Source of the DNA: Novosphingobium sp. Leaf2
Lineage (GTDB): Bacteria > Pseudomonadota > Alphaproteobacteria > Sphingomonadales > Sphingomonadaceae
Reading direction: 5' to 3'
Assembly: GCF_001421325.1 (NCBI RefSeq)
Contig: NZ_LMJY01000005.1
Span: forward strand, 107,387-171,386
Length of the DNA stretch: 64,000 bases
Within the stretch, counting starts at the first letter, position 1, and each line of letters begins with the position of its first letter. Below the pieces are notes generated by a model. It had not been told where the DNA came from. It searched no databases and worked only from the letters and a program-made list of their open reading frames with translations. Below are positions 17,198 through 25,600 of this stretch, piece by piece. The translations under genes were made by a program, and so were the position numbers.

Positions 17198-18028
17198 TTG
17201 CGCGAAGGATATAATCTCAAGACGCTGGGGCCTCGGGCCGCCCAGCTGATCGTCGAACTCAACGAGCGCCGTCAGCCGATCTTTTCGCTCGCCGACGTCG
17301 CTGAGATCACAGGTCTGAGCCCGTCATCGGCACGCAGCCTCGTCGCGAATACCGAAGCGCGCGGCATCGTCACGCGCCTCAAGCCCGGTCTCTACAATCT
17401 GGTGCCCTTCGAACGGGGCCGCGACACCGAGCATGTGAGCGATCCCTACCTCATCGCAAGAACGCTGGTTGGAGACGCGCCCTATTTCATCTCCCACGGC
17501 AGCGCTCTCGAACTGCACCGCATGGTCACCCAACCGCAGTTGGCCATCGTCGTCTCCTGCGCCAAACGCCTGCGCCCGCAGCACATCCACGGGTATGAGT
17601 TCCGCTTCGTCGACGTCAAACCGCAGGATTTCTTCGGCCTGACCGAGATCTGGATCACATCCGGAGAGCAAGTGAGGATCAGCGATCCCGAGCGGACCAT
17701 CATCGATGGTCTCGACCATCCGCAATATGTCGGTGGCGTCACGGAGGTCGCCAAGGGACTCTGGATGAAGCGCGATACGCTGCGGGTCGAACTGATGATC
17801 GACTACGCGCTTCGCCTCGGCGTTGGCGCGGTGATCCGCCGCCTGGGCTATCTGCTGGAATTTTACGGGCTGGCCGATGCAGCCGCATTGGAGCCACTGC
17901 GCGCGCGGCTGACCTCGACCTATCAGCGTCTCGATCCCCTGTTCCCCAACGAGGGCCGGATGCTGGCACGATGGCGTATCCGGCTCAACGTCGAGCCCGA
18001 CGAACTCGATATAATCCGGAGCAGTTGA
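17198..18028 (+). CDS. abiEi: AbiEi-family antitoxin (type IV toxin-antitoxin)
   Basis: A 276-aa AbiEi-like transcriptional antitoxin. The N-terminal winged helix-turn-helix is seen in LADVAEITGLSPSSARSLV (about residues 32-50) followed by RLKPGLYNLVPFERG. The AbiEi core follows: PYLIARTLVGDAPYFISHGS, GYEFRFVDVKPQDFFG and ISDPERTIIDGLDHPQYVGG. TTG start with a GAGG site. It overlaps the toxin-gene start (ATG 18028) by 1 bp, the standard operon layout, but that toxin gene is truncated, so the antitoxin may now be an orphan repressor. Confidence 0.88.
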   Translation: MREGYNLKTLGPRAAQLIVELNERRQPIFSLADVAEITGLSPSSARSLVANTEARGIVTRLKPGLYNLVPFERGRDTEHVSDPYLIARTLVGDAPYFISHGSALELHRMVTQPQLAIVVSCAKRLRPQHIHGYEFRFVDVKPQDFFGLTEIWITSGEQVRISDPERTIIDGLDHPQYVGGVTEVAKGLWMKRDTLRVELMIDYALRLGVGAVIRRLGYLLEFYGLADAAALEPLRARLTSTYQRLDPLFPNEGRMLARWRIRLNVEPDELDIIRSS

Positions 18029-18303
18029 TGATTCCCCAGCGCGATCTTCCTCGTATCGCCAACGGCCTTCTCAAGCCTCGCGGCCGCCGCGTGCCCGAGG
18101 CGGTGATCGAACGCGACTATTGCCTGGCTTGGTTCCTGACCGCTCTGGCCCAGCATCCCTTGCGCGAATTTCTCGCCTTCAAGGACGGGACGGGAACGGA
18201 CTTGGCTAAAGCCGACATCCAAAGGTCTCTTTCATCCATATCCTTTGCGAATTACGCCGATTTCGATGTGGGGCTAAGCGACAACCGCGCACCTTCGACA
18301 TGA
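18028..18303 (+). pseudogene. abiEii toxin gene, 5' fragment
   Basis: The reading frame begins like the AbiEii/AbiGii nucleotidyltransferase toxins (MIPQRDLPRIANGLL; AVIERDYCLAWFLTALAQHP; REFLAFKDGT), but right after FKDGT, at about base 18195, the sequence leaves the family and ends at 18303. Intact toxins are several-fold longer and need the following nucleotidyltransferase motif, which is absent. The tail overlaps the 3' end of the convergent Rad50-like gene. The toxin half was therefore lost, probably when the neighbouring nuclease module was inserted or by a deletion. Confidence 0.8.
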
Positions 18304-20897
18304 CGAAAGGCACGGTCGCGGCAAGTCAGCAAAATCACCTGCATGCGCTTTGAGGCGTCGAGGAGAATTTCCGTCATCAGGTCGAGCCGGGCATCGTCGG
18401 AGAAGACCAGCGGATCATCGAGGATCAGCGAGACGGGCCTGCCTTGCTCCAGCAGCATGTCAGCCACTGCGAGCCGTGTCAGGATGCCAAGCTGCTCTTG
18501 GGTACCGCGCGACAGGTTGCCACACCCTTCATCAATGTTGCCCCGAATTATGCTCTGAAGGCCCAGATCCTCAGAGTAGCTGAGCTCGCATCCCGGCAGC
18601 AGCCGTTCGACATGGCGCTTCGCCCGCTTCGCCACCGGACCCACATAGGTTCTGGAGGTTTCGAGGCGGGCAAGCTCGAGCGTATCCCGCAGCAGCTTGA
18701 TCGTCTCTGCTTCCTCGCGGATGCGGCCATAGGCAAGACTTGCGGCTTCGGCTTCTTCCAATGCTGCAGCCGCACGTTGTGCCAGGCCCTTGCCGCCTTC
18801 GCTTTCGATCGTGCCTTCAAGGCGAGCTATATCGGTCTCAAGCTTTCGCTTCGTTCCGTTTGCGGCTGCTGCTCGTGCGTCGATCACCGCAATCTTGCGT
18901 TCGATCGCGGCAATGTCATGTGCGGAGGCATTTTGCTCGGCCTCAGCAAGTTTCACGGCATAGTCGGCTGCGCTGCCGCGCGCCTCGGCGAGGGCGTCGG
19001 TGAGGGCAGCAAAATCTGCATGAGCCTCAATATCGGCGACCAGTGCGGTGGCGTTTCGCTGGTCGCTGGCAGCCTCGACTTCTGCTGCGGCCAGGGGCCT
19101 GTCCTGCTCCTCCAGTTTACGCAGAGCCTCTATCGCGGCATCGTGAGCGCCTTCGGCACGGGCGGACGTGATCTCCATCTCCTCGACCGCGAGCTTCAAC
19201 GCAGCAATGTCCGGGTGCTCGATTATTCCGCTGGCAGGTACGTTAGTCATCGCGGCGACGAGAAGCTTCAGCGCCTCTGGCCCTGCGCGCAGATCCAAGA
19301 GCGTGTCCGGCTGTGTGAGCGCTTCGATCTGGGTCAGCAGGGTTTTGATCTCGCCCTCTGCCTGACGAGATGCATCATGGGCGTTTCGCGCGACCGACAC
19401 GTCGGAATGACCTAATTTCGTAAGCATATCGGCAAGCGCCGCTTGTGACTTTACCAATCTGGCAGACGTACTGGCGGATGCCGCTGGTGGGCGAATGATA
19501 AGCGTTGCGCCGCCTTCCAGTTCGATCCGCGTCTCACCATCCAGTATCTGCTCACCGACCCCGAGGGGCTTCCCTTGAATGGTGATGCCTTCGGTTGACC
19601 CGACCAGCTCGATCCGCGTCGCCGCGGCTTCAAGCTCGATGCGGCTTTTGAGTATGGCGCGTTCGAGCTCATCCAGGTTGGTGAGATCGCCGACTGAAAT
19701 ACCAGCAGCCTTTACGGCCTTTGCGCTGGCCAAGCCCTCTTCCAGGCTGATGAGCTTGCAGTGCCGCTGGCGCGCGGCCTCTGATGCCGCAGCGATACGC
19801 GCGGCCTCAACCTGCTTCTCGCCGCCGGTCAGAAGGACACGAGCGGCGTTATAATTGGTCCGGGCCTCTGTGTGGGCTGCCTTTGCGGCATTGGCGCGAT
19901 CACAAGCGAGCGCCATCTCCGCGGCTATTTCGGAGCGGGCGATACGGGACTTGTCAGCTTTCTGCGATGTAACCGTCAGAGCGGCCTTGGCAGCGTCATG
20001 ACGCTGGAGCAGCTCCTCGAGCCCCCGTGCTTTGCCAGCCACCGCTTGGTATTCGGCTCGCCGGGTGTGGAGCAACTGGGCGGCTGACCTTGCCGTTTCG
20101 GTCGAAGCTACGAGGTTTTTGCGAGCATGCGTCTCCGTATCATCCGCCAGTTCCTTATCGAGAACCCTGAGGCGTGAATGATCGCTTTCCAGCTCTGAAA
20201 AGCTTGCCTCCAAAGCTGCCAGTCGCTCGGACGCGATCTTCGATGCGGCTTCTGCCGTCTCGAGCCTTTCCTTTGCAAGCGCCTGTTTGCCTGTTGGTCG
20301 GCCTGTTGCTGTCCAAAGCTCAGCATATTGCTGATCTACGCGGGCGCGAACACGGTCATAGGAGCCGCCGCCCATGATGGCGCCCACTTCGGCTTCCAAA
20401 GTCGCGTGAACGCTATCGCGGACCATCCGGCCTGGAGCACTGACCTCCAACGCTTCTGCCTGCCCGACCCAAAGTAGGCCAAGCGCGCCATAGGTATTGA
20501 GATCGCGTGATCGGCTGCTGTCACGTTCGAACCCAAGCAGCTGTTGCAAGCGTTCCTCGGCCGCCTCTCCCTGATCTCGTCCCGTGGGGCCACGCACTTC
20601 AATGGAGGGGGACTTTAGAAGCTTCTTGGCGACACTCCATTGTTCGCCTGCGATGTCAAAACCGACCTCAATCTCCGGGGCCACATTTTCGCCATATGGT
20701 GCGTAGGAGCTCGCCAGCTGGTTTTTGGTTGAATGCCGGACGAAGAAGGCAGCCCGCAGCGCCTCAAGGACGGTCGACTTGCCGGTCTCGTTCGGCTCGA
20801 TGATGATGTTGAGACCATCGCTCAGCCCTTCAATGGCAAAGGGCTCCCGAAACTTCCGGAAGTTCGAAATGGCGAGGCGCCGGATCCGCAGGCTCAT
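18252..20897 (-). CDS. Rad50/SbcC/YhaN-like ATPase with apex beta-domain
   Basis: SMC-type ATPase of about 881 aa, partner of the adjacent Mre11-like nuclease. N-terminal half-site: LAISNFRKFREPFAIEGL then Walker A EPNETGKST (about residues 38-46). C-terminal half-site: signature LSRGTQEQL and Walker B VSLILDDPLVF, then the LTCRDRAF switch region. Between them are two long coiled-coil arms. The apex (about residues 428-471) has no CxxC zinc hook; instead there is a beta-rich segment with GITIQGKPLGVGEQ and ETRIELEGGATLIIR. Start is ATG at 20897, since the upstream frame lies inside the nuclease gene; the two genes overlap by 4 bp. Confidence 0.85.
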   Translation of the reverse strand: MSLRIRRLAISNFRKFREPFAIEGLSDGLNIIIEPNETGKSTVLEALRAAFFVRHSTKNQLASSYAPYGENVAPEIEVGFDIAGEQWSVAKKLLKSPSIEVRGPTGRDQGEAAEERLQQLLGFERDSSRSRDLNTYGALGLLWVGQAEALEVSAPGRMVRDSVHATLEAEVGAIMGGGSYDRVRARVDQQYAELWTATGRPTGKQALAKERLETAEAASKIASERLAALEASFSELESDHSRLRVLDKELADDTETHARKNLVASTETARSAAQLLHTRRAEYQAVAGKARGLEELLQRHDAAKAALTVTSQKADKSRIARSEIAAEMALACDRANAAKAAHTEARTNYNAARVLLTGGEKQVEAARIAAASEAARQRHCKLISLEEGLASAKAVKAAGISVGDLTNLDELERAILKSRIELEAAATRIELVGSTEGITIQGKPLGVGEQILDGETRIELEGGATLIIRPPAASASTSARLVKSQAALADMLTKLGHSDVSVARNAHDASRQAEGEIKTLLTQIEALTQPDTLLDLRAGPEALKLLVAAMTNVPASGIIEHPDIAALKLAVEEMEITSARAEGAHDAAIEALRKLEEQDRPLAAAEVEAASDQRNATALVADIEAHADFAALTDALAEARGSAADYAVKLAEAEQNASAHDIAAIERKIAVIDARAAAANGTKRKLETDIARLEGTIESEGGKGLAQRAAAALEEAEAASLAYGRIREEAETIKLLRDTLELARLETSRTYVGPVAKRAKRHVERLLPGCELSYSEDLGLQSIIRGNIDEGCGNLSRGTQEQLGILTRLAVADMLLEQGRPVSLILDDPLVFSDDARLDLMTEILLDASKRMQVILLTCRDRAFRHVEGARLSLSPTSKSA

Positions 20898-22003
20898 GCG
20901 GCGTCTCCCCGAGCAAACTCGACAAACAAGCGCTCGAGGGCACGCCGCGCGATCGCGGCGTCGGCGCTCCCACTCTCCCGTAACGCATTGAGTTTCTGCG
21001 CGGTCGAGCCAAGCACGCCTTCCACTGCCAGTAGCTGCATGTCTTCCTCGGTGGGCTGGGCGACAAGGTCGTCGGTGCGAGCTTCGAGGTATCGTAGCTG
21101 GTGGCCGACATCCGCCTCGAGGATTTCGAGGACCCTGATCCGTTCGGAAAGACTGGTGACGCCGGCAATTGCAAGCTGCAACAATGTCGCCGACGGCTCG
21201 ATCTCGTTCCACAGCGTTTGCCGTTCTGCTTCAAAAGCCGCGAAGTCGTTGACCCGCCAGTCACGCTTCAGCCATTGGAACCGCCCAGTCCGCAGCGGCG
21301 TCGCGGTTGGAAGACGTCCCGTTTCGATGTCGACCAGCAAGATTTGACCCGGCGCATCGCGCTGGAAGCGATCCGTCTCTGGTGTCCCCGCGTACCAGGT
21401 GCGACTGTCTACCTCGAGAGTTCCGTGCCAATCGCCCAGCGCAAGATAGTCGAGGCCGGAAAGCCTGGCCCTGTCGGGCGCGATCTGATTGTTCGCTTCC
21501 CCGCGAGAGCCGAAGTCTCGGATCGACCCATGTGCGAACCCTATCCTGAGTTTCGCACCCGGCGTCCCCATAGCATCAAAGGCGCTGGTGGGATCGTCCA
21601 GGTTATGCCGATGGGTGAGAGGGGCGGGCAAGATCCATGTGCCGCTTTCAATCTCCACTGGCGTGGGGTCACGCAGCACGGTGATACTCGGCGCAGCTTT
21701 TCCAATCACGCGGTCCCATAGGCCGCCGTTTCTGGCATAATCATGATTGCCGGGGAGCAGCCACCAGCGGCAGCCATGGCGAGCCATTCGGGAAATAGCC
21801 TGAACGATCGTGCGGTCTTCCGGGCCCTCTGTGTCAAACACGTCGCCTGCAACCAGCACATGGCCCGCACGGTTCTCAGCGGCGGCCTTACCGATCGCGT
21901 CGATGGACTCGAACCGCGCGTCCGTAAGGGCGGCACGAACGTCAGGTTCAAAGCGGCCGAAGGGTTTGCCGAGCTGCCAATCGGCGGTGTGGATGAAGCG
22001 CAT
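20894..22003 (-). CDS. Mre11/SbcD-like metallophosphoesterase nuclease
   Basis: A 369-aa calcineurin-like phosphoesterase expected to cut DNA together with the Rad50-like ATPase. Metal-binding motifs are in order: FIHTADWQLG (Asp and His), VAGDVFDTEG, LPGNHDYARN, GFAHGSIRDFG and LALGDWHGTL. The C-terminal ~120 residues are helical and likely bind the base of the ATPase coiled coil. First gene of a two-gene minus-strand operon; the ATG is well defined and nothing upstream on that strand is coding. It resembles YhaO/SbcD-type proteins; a role in DNA repair or in anti-phage defence is possible. Confidence 0.87.
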   Translation of the reverse strand: MRFIHTADWQLGKPFGRFEPDVRAALTDARFESIDAIGKAAAENRAGHVLVAGDVFDTEGPEDRTIVQAISRMARHGCRWWLLPGNHDYARNGGLWDRVIGKAAPSITVLRDPTPVEIESGTWILPAPLTHRHNLDDPTSAFDAMGTPGAKLRIGFAHGSIRDFGSRGEANNQIAPDRARLSGLDYLALGDWHGTLEVDSRTWYAGTPETDRFQRDAPGQILLVDIETGRLPTATPLRTGRFQWLKRDWRVNDFAAFEAERQTLWNEIEPSATLLQLAIAGVTSLSERIRVLEILEADVGHQLRYLEARTDDLVAQPTEEDMQLLAVEGVLGSTAQKLNALRESGSADAAIARRALERLFVEFARGDAA

Positions 22004-22117
22004 GCCCTGCTTTAGCCGAGATGGAGGTATGTAGGAAAGCCATTCGGCCCATCGCTACATCCGTACATTTTTTTGATTGAATCGTAAGGATCCCAAGCCT
22101 ATCTCGGGGGCAATCGA

Positions 22118-22159
22118 ACCCGCCAGGCCTCTGCTCTCGAGCATGCACACTTGGCGGGT
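22118..22159 (+). promoter_or_regulatory. Nested hairpin followed by T-rich stretch upstream of the Abi gene
   Basis: Perfect 8-bp arms ACCCGCCA (22118-22125) and TGGCGGGT (22152-22159) enclose a smaller stem (TGCT/AGCA around CTCG, 22132-22143). CTTTTGTTTCT follows directly on the plus strand. The shape is that of a Rho-independent terminator or attenuator, but no plus-strand gene lies upstream, so it would act in the leader of the Abi gene at 22195 or end an unseen small RNA. Confidence 0.4.
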
Positions 22160-22194
22160 CTTTTGTTTCTGGTGCCCCGTGGCTATGCAGACAA

Positions 22195-23106
22195 ATGTCC
22201 CGACCGTTTACCAAGCCTGCGATGACAATCGCTCAGCAGATGAGCCATCTTTCGGCGCAGGGGATGGCAATCCCGGATATGGCAGCTGCAGAATATTGGC
22301 TTCGCCATGTCAGCTATTATCGGCTCAGCGCCTACTGGCTACCTTTCGAAAGGCCGAAGGGGCAGCCGGGGCCGAGGTTCGTCAACGGGACGAGTTTCGA
22401 CACGGTTATCGCCCTCTACGAGTTTGACCGCCGCCTACGCCTACTTTTGATGAGTGCGATAGAGCGGATTGAAGTCGCGGTACGGGGCAGTTGGGCTTAC
22501 ACGCTAGCCCATCAGGGCGGGCCGCACAGCTATCTCGATGCGTCGCTCTACAGCGAGCGGCGCCAGTTCCACGACAATTTCTCGCGCCTGGCACGCGAGG
22601 TAGGGACATCGCCGGAAACCTACATCGATCATTATCGGCGGACTTATGATGACCCGGCCATGCCCCCGGTCTGGATGGTCGCCGAAATGATGTCGTTTGG
22701 GCAATTGTCACGATGGTATTCGTCCCTCGACGACCGCGCCCTACGCAACGCTATCGCAAAACCGCTCGGTCTGCCTGAAGTAGTCCTGGTGCCGCTCCTC
22801 AAGCACCTCTCCACCGTAAGGAACAGCTGTGCGCACCATGCACGCCTTTGGAACCGGGGCTTCCTGATCCGAATGAAGCTGCCACAGAAGCCTGCCGCCC
22901 TCGCGGCGACGTTGGATTTCAATCTGGGCGCAGGGCCTGCACAGCTTTACAACAGCTTGGTTCTGAGCGGCTACCTGCTGCAGCAGATTGACGTCTTGAA
23001 TAATTGGGTTTCGGACATCGTTGCCCTCCTTGCGACCCATCCGACCGGAGACCTGGCAGCCATGGGTTTTCCACGAGATTGGCAAACAAGGCCAATGTGG
23101 AAATGA
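22195..23106 (+). CDS. Abi_2 family (AbiD/AbiF-like) HEPN abortive-infection protein
   Basis: A 303-aa member of the Abi_2 family. Diagnostic stretches: FTKPAMTIAQQMSHL at the start, VSYYRLSAYWLPFE (about residues 40-53), FDRRLRLLLMSAIERIEVAVR, and near the end the HEPN RNase motif R-N-S-C-A-H followed by HARLWNRGF (about residues 206-219). Such proteins are phage-resistance effectors thought to cut RNA on infection. The start at 22195 matches the family N-terminus. A 190-bp leader with a hairpin precedes it. It stands alone on its strand and is divergent from the Mre11/Rad50-like pair. Confidence 0.87.
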   Translation: MSRPFTKPAMTIAQQMSHLSAQGMAIPDMAAAEYWLRHVSYYRLSAYWLPFERPKGQPGPRFVNGTSFDTVIALYEFDRRLRLLLMSAIERIEVAVRGSWAYTLAHQGGPHSYLDASLYSERRQFHDNFSRLAREVGTSPETYIDHYRRTYDDPAMPPVWMVAEMMSFGQLSRWYSSLDDRALRNAIAKPLGLPEVVLVPLLKHLSTVRNSCAHHARLWNRGFLIRMKLPQKPAALAATLDFNLGAGPAQLYNSLVLSGYLLQQIDVLNNWVSDIVALLATHPTGDLAAMGFPRDWQTRPMWK

Positions 23107-23265
23107 TCAGACCAGGCCACCGTCAATACACACAGCCCTGGGACATTCGCGACGGTCGGCTTCGGAGCGCCGCAGTTTGGATGCCGGACGCTGGCAGAGC
23201 AAACTTGGCGTCCGTGGGCGCTGATAAGGCAGTAGCGGCTTTCGGATGCCAGATGGTCGCTGAGC

Positions 23266-23979
23266 ATGCTTTCTAAGCTCAACGCGTGCGGCAAATCCGG
23301 CGTGGTTCAAATAGATACAATCCATTTTAAATACGCACTTTCTTTCGATCTTAATCGCTCTAGATTTGCCGTAATCGCCGGTGATAAAGAGGGGCATATC
23401 GTGAAGGGGTATATTTATATCAGCAGCACTAACGCAGACCCTGAGCGGAATAGAAATCTGAACGATCCGATCCTCAGGAGAACTCCCACTCTCGGGGGCT
23501 GCATGCCCCCTATGCGGCGCCTAGTGCAACGGGGCGATTATGTATTTGTCATCAGCGGAACGACGCGAGGTGTCCAGCAGTATGTAGTCGGTGGTTTCCA
23601 AGTAGCGGAGAAAATTAACGCCCTGGCCGCGTATGAGCGGTTCCCGGAGAACCGGCTCCAGTTGAATGCCGACGGTAAGCTCGTTGGCAATGTCTTGGTC
23701 GACAGTGCCGGTAACCAGCATCCGCTCGATACCCATAGCTCCAAAAATTTCGCCCGCCGGATAGAAAACTATCTGGTCGGCGTAAATCCCGTGGCGCTCG
23801 AAACGCCTAGGGAAGTCGCGCAAGGTCGGAACGAAACCCTGGAGCGCCTTTCCTATATTCTCGAGAAGCAGCGCGCCAACCGCGTCATCGACCTCATGGG
23901 GCGTTGGGCGCGGCTCGATCAGGCCCAAATCGAAAAAACCCTAGACTGGCTGCAGGGGATTAAGGCACAGTCAGTTTGA
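23266..23979 (+). CDS. Protein of unknown function, Nmad2/PUA-like guess
   Basis: A 237-aa protein that I cannot place with confidence. The N-terminal two thirds look like a compact beta-rich domain (IVKGYIYISSTNADPERN; LGGCMPPMRRLVQRGDYVFV; VQQYVVGGFQVAEKINAL). The GGC-P-MRR--Q-GDYV pattern loosely recalls the Nmad2/PUA-like domains linked to modified nucleotides. The C-terminal part is helical (ERLSYILEKQRANRVIDLM). The stop is followed immediately by the start of the HTH-ImmA gene, so these two genes are surely coupled. Base composition in this stretch looks lower in GC than the plasmid backbone, suggesting separate acquisition. Confidence 0.55.
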   Translation: MLSKLNACGKSGVVQIDTIHFKYALSFDLNRSRFAVIAGDKEGHIVKGYIYISSTNADPERNRNLNDPILRRTPTLGGCMPPMRRLVQRGDYVFVISGTTRGVQQYVVGGFQVAEKINALAAYERFPENRLQLNADGKLVGNVLVDSAGNQHPLDTHSSKNFARRIENYLVGVNPVALETPREVAQGRNETLERLSYILEKQRANRVIDLMGRWARLDQAQIEKTLDWLQGIKAQSV

Positions 23980-25116
23980 ATGGCGAACGTCGCAGCAACC
24001 CTTATAGCGCTTTCGCTCCAGCCTAGCGAAATCGCTTCACGGACTAGGTTGGCGCCTGATCGCATCCGTGAGATTCTTGATGGCGCGCCGGTGACGGCAT
24101 CGGAATTGCGCGCTTTGGCGCGTGGACTCAAGCTATCGATGCGCGCCTTCACCTCAACCGGGTCACCTGCGACTAGCTCGACGCTCGGAGCCCTCTTCCG
24201 AGCACCTGGCATCTCTGACTCAGAGCGTGAACCGACCCTGGACCGACTGGCGGGTTTTGTAGAGGCGGCGATTAAGGTTCTGCCCGCTCGCGGACGTCTT
24301 CCCGATTGGCTCAACCGATTTGGGCTTCAAAGACCGGAAACGCATGACGAAGCTGAGCGGCTTGCGGCCCAGCTTCGTGCCTTTATCTACCCTGGCGAAA
24401 TCGACAGCCCAGCGATCGATCTTCCGCAACGCCTGCGAATGCTCGATGGGCTTATCGTCAGCGAACTCAAGAACTCCAAATATGAAGGTGCCTCTGTCGC
24501 CGCAGGCGGTTACGTGTTTGTTTTTGTCTCGCCACGCTTTCCTGCCCGCATGCTGTTCACCCTTGGCCATGAACTCGGTCACGTCGTGGCCCACCATTCG
24601 CTGCAATCCGCGCACCTAGATCTCGCGACTACTATCGGCCGCTTCCGCAACCGCGCCGAAGGCTTTGCTGATGCATTTGCATCAGCTTTCCTGTTACCAG
24701 CGTTGGCGGTGGGCGGCTCGCTGCAGGCGATACGTCAGGTTATTAGGGCGAACGCTGATCAGATCGGCGATATCGAAATTCTAATACTTGCGCGTTTATA
24801 TGGTGTGTCGTTCGATGTCGCCGCGCGTCGTTGCGAAGACCTCGAGCTTTTACCTCGCGGCGGCGCTGCCTCTCTCGCACAGTACATTCGGGATCATCAC
24901 GGTAACCCGGAAAAGCGAGCCGAAGCATTAGGGCTGCCTGCCAGGGAACGTGTTCACTTTGACGTTGTGTCTCCCGTTTTGATGAAATTTGTTCATCAAA
25001 GCATTTCTGACGGCGGGACTTCGCCGTCGTGGATCGCTGATCGGCTCGGTACGTCGATTGAAAGCATCTACGAAACCCATGCATCAACGAGCGGGCGCCG
25101 TGCGACTACTCATTGA
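23980..25116 (+). CDS. HTH-ImmA/IrrE metallopeptidase (COG2856)
   Basis: A 378-aa protein with an N-terminal helix-turn-helix-like segment (QPSEIASRTRLAPDRIREIL; ASELRALARGLKLSMRAF) and a zinc metallopeptidase domain with the HExxH motif in LGHELGHVVAHH (about residues 194-205) and a downstream helix (RAEGFADAFASAFLLP) that supplies the third ligand. This layout is shared by ImmA/IrrE regulators that cleave or inactivate a partner repressor or toxin. The gene begins directly after the unknown 23266 gene and overlaps the PIN-like gene. It could be the antitoxin-like or sensor component of this operon. Confidence 0.83.
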   Translation: MANVAATLIALSLQPSEIASRTRLAPDRIREILDGAPVTASELRALARGLKLSMRAFTSTGSPATSSTLGALFRAPGISDSEREPTLDRLAGFVEAAIKVLPARGRLPDWLNRFGLQRPETHDEAERLAAQLRAFIYPGEIDSPAIDLPQRLRMLDGLIVSELKNSKYEGASVAAGGYVFVFVSPRFPARMLFTLGHELGHVVAHHSLQSAHLDLATTIGRFRNRAEGFADAFASAFLLPALAVGGSLQAIRQVIRANADQIGDIEILILARLYGVSFDVAARRCEDLELLPRGGAASLAQYIRDHHGNPEKRAEALGLPARERVHFDVVSPVLMKFVHQSISDGGTSPSWIADRLGTSIESIYETHASTSGRRATTH

Positions 25117-25600
25117 TGCCTGCGCAGCAATTAATCTCCACAATTGCGGGAGGCTAGCGATCATCTGCCAGTTGCCAAACACCGAGATCGCGATGTCTCC
25201 GATAGTCGTCTCGGAATGCGGACTAGCTTGTGCCGCCGAGATCATGGCCTTAGAGGCAGCCGGTCGCATCCAGTTTGTCCCAGACGATGAGATTTCGCCG
25301 GATCGCTTTCTAGAACTGGTCACCGACCACGACATCGGCGATGGGGAGCTTGAATCGATCGCCGTCTGTGAGGCAACAGATTGCGGTTTCTGCACCGACG
25401 ATGCGGCGGCGCGACGGCTCGCTTCCAATTTGATAGGCGCGCCGAAGGTGATGGGAAGCCTTCGCCTATTGAAGTTCGCTGTGGAAGCGTCGCTGTTGAA
25501 ATGTACAGAAGCTTTCGCGGACTACAATCAAATGCGGTTTAAAGGCGGTTTTCTGCCTAATTTGGTGAATGACTTCTTCTGCATCGGAGAAAGTGCGTGA
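25079..25600 (+). CDS. PIN-fold ribonuclease-like protein
   Basis: A 173-aa protein with the PIN acid pattern: first Asp in VRLLIDACAAINLHN, then a conserved Glu in VVSECGLACA, GDGELESIAVCEA, and the last acids in FCTDDAAARRLA. PIN proteins such as VapC are RNA-cutting toxins. It overlaps the 3' end of the HTH-ImmA gene by 38 bp (ATG 25079) or 17 bp (GTG 25100), so both are one translational unit. PIN genes next to ImmA-type peptidases form a recognised toxin-antitoxin style pairing. Whether this one is toxic is untested. Confidence 0.72.
   Translation: MHQRAGAVRLLIDACAAINLHNCGRLAIICQLPNTEIAMSPIVVSECGLACAAEIMALEAAGRIQFVPDDEISPDRFLELVTDHDIGDGELESIAVCEATDCGFCTDDAAARRLASNLIGAPKVMGSLRLLKFAVEASLLKCTEAFADYNQMRFKGGFLPNLVNDFFCIGESA

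Noticed and set aside
18444..19415. 323-codon plus-strand frame opposite the Rad50-like gene
   Set aside because: Shadow of coiled-coil coding sequence; the Walker B and signature motifs on the minus strand show the real gene.
22090..22190. tRNA- or tmRNA-like segment on the minus strand (GGGTTCGATTG resembles a T-loop)
   Set aside because: The bases on both sides of the TTCGATT loop do not pair as a T-stem, and no D-arm, anticodon arm or acceptor stem could be built. It is better explained as a nested hairpin in the Abi leader.
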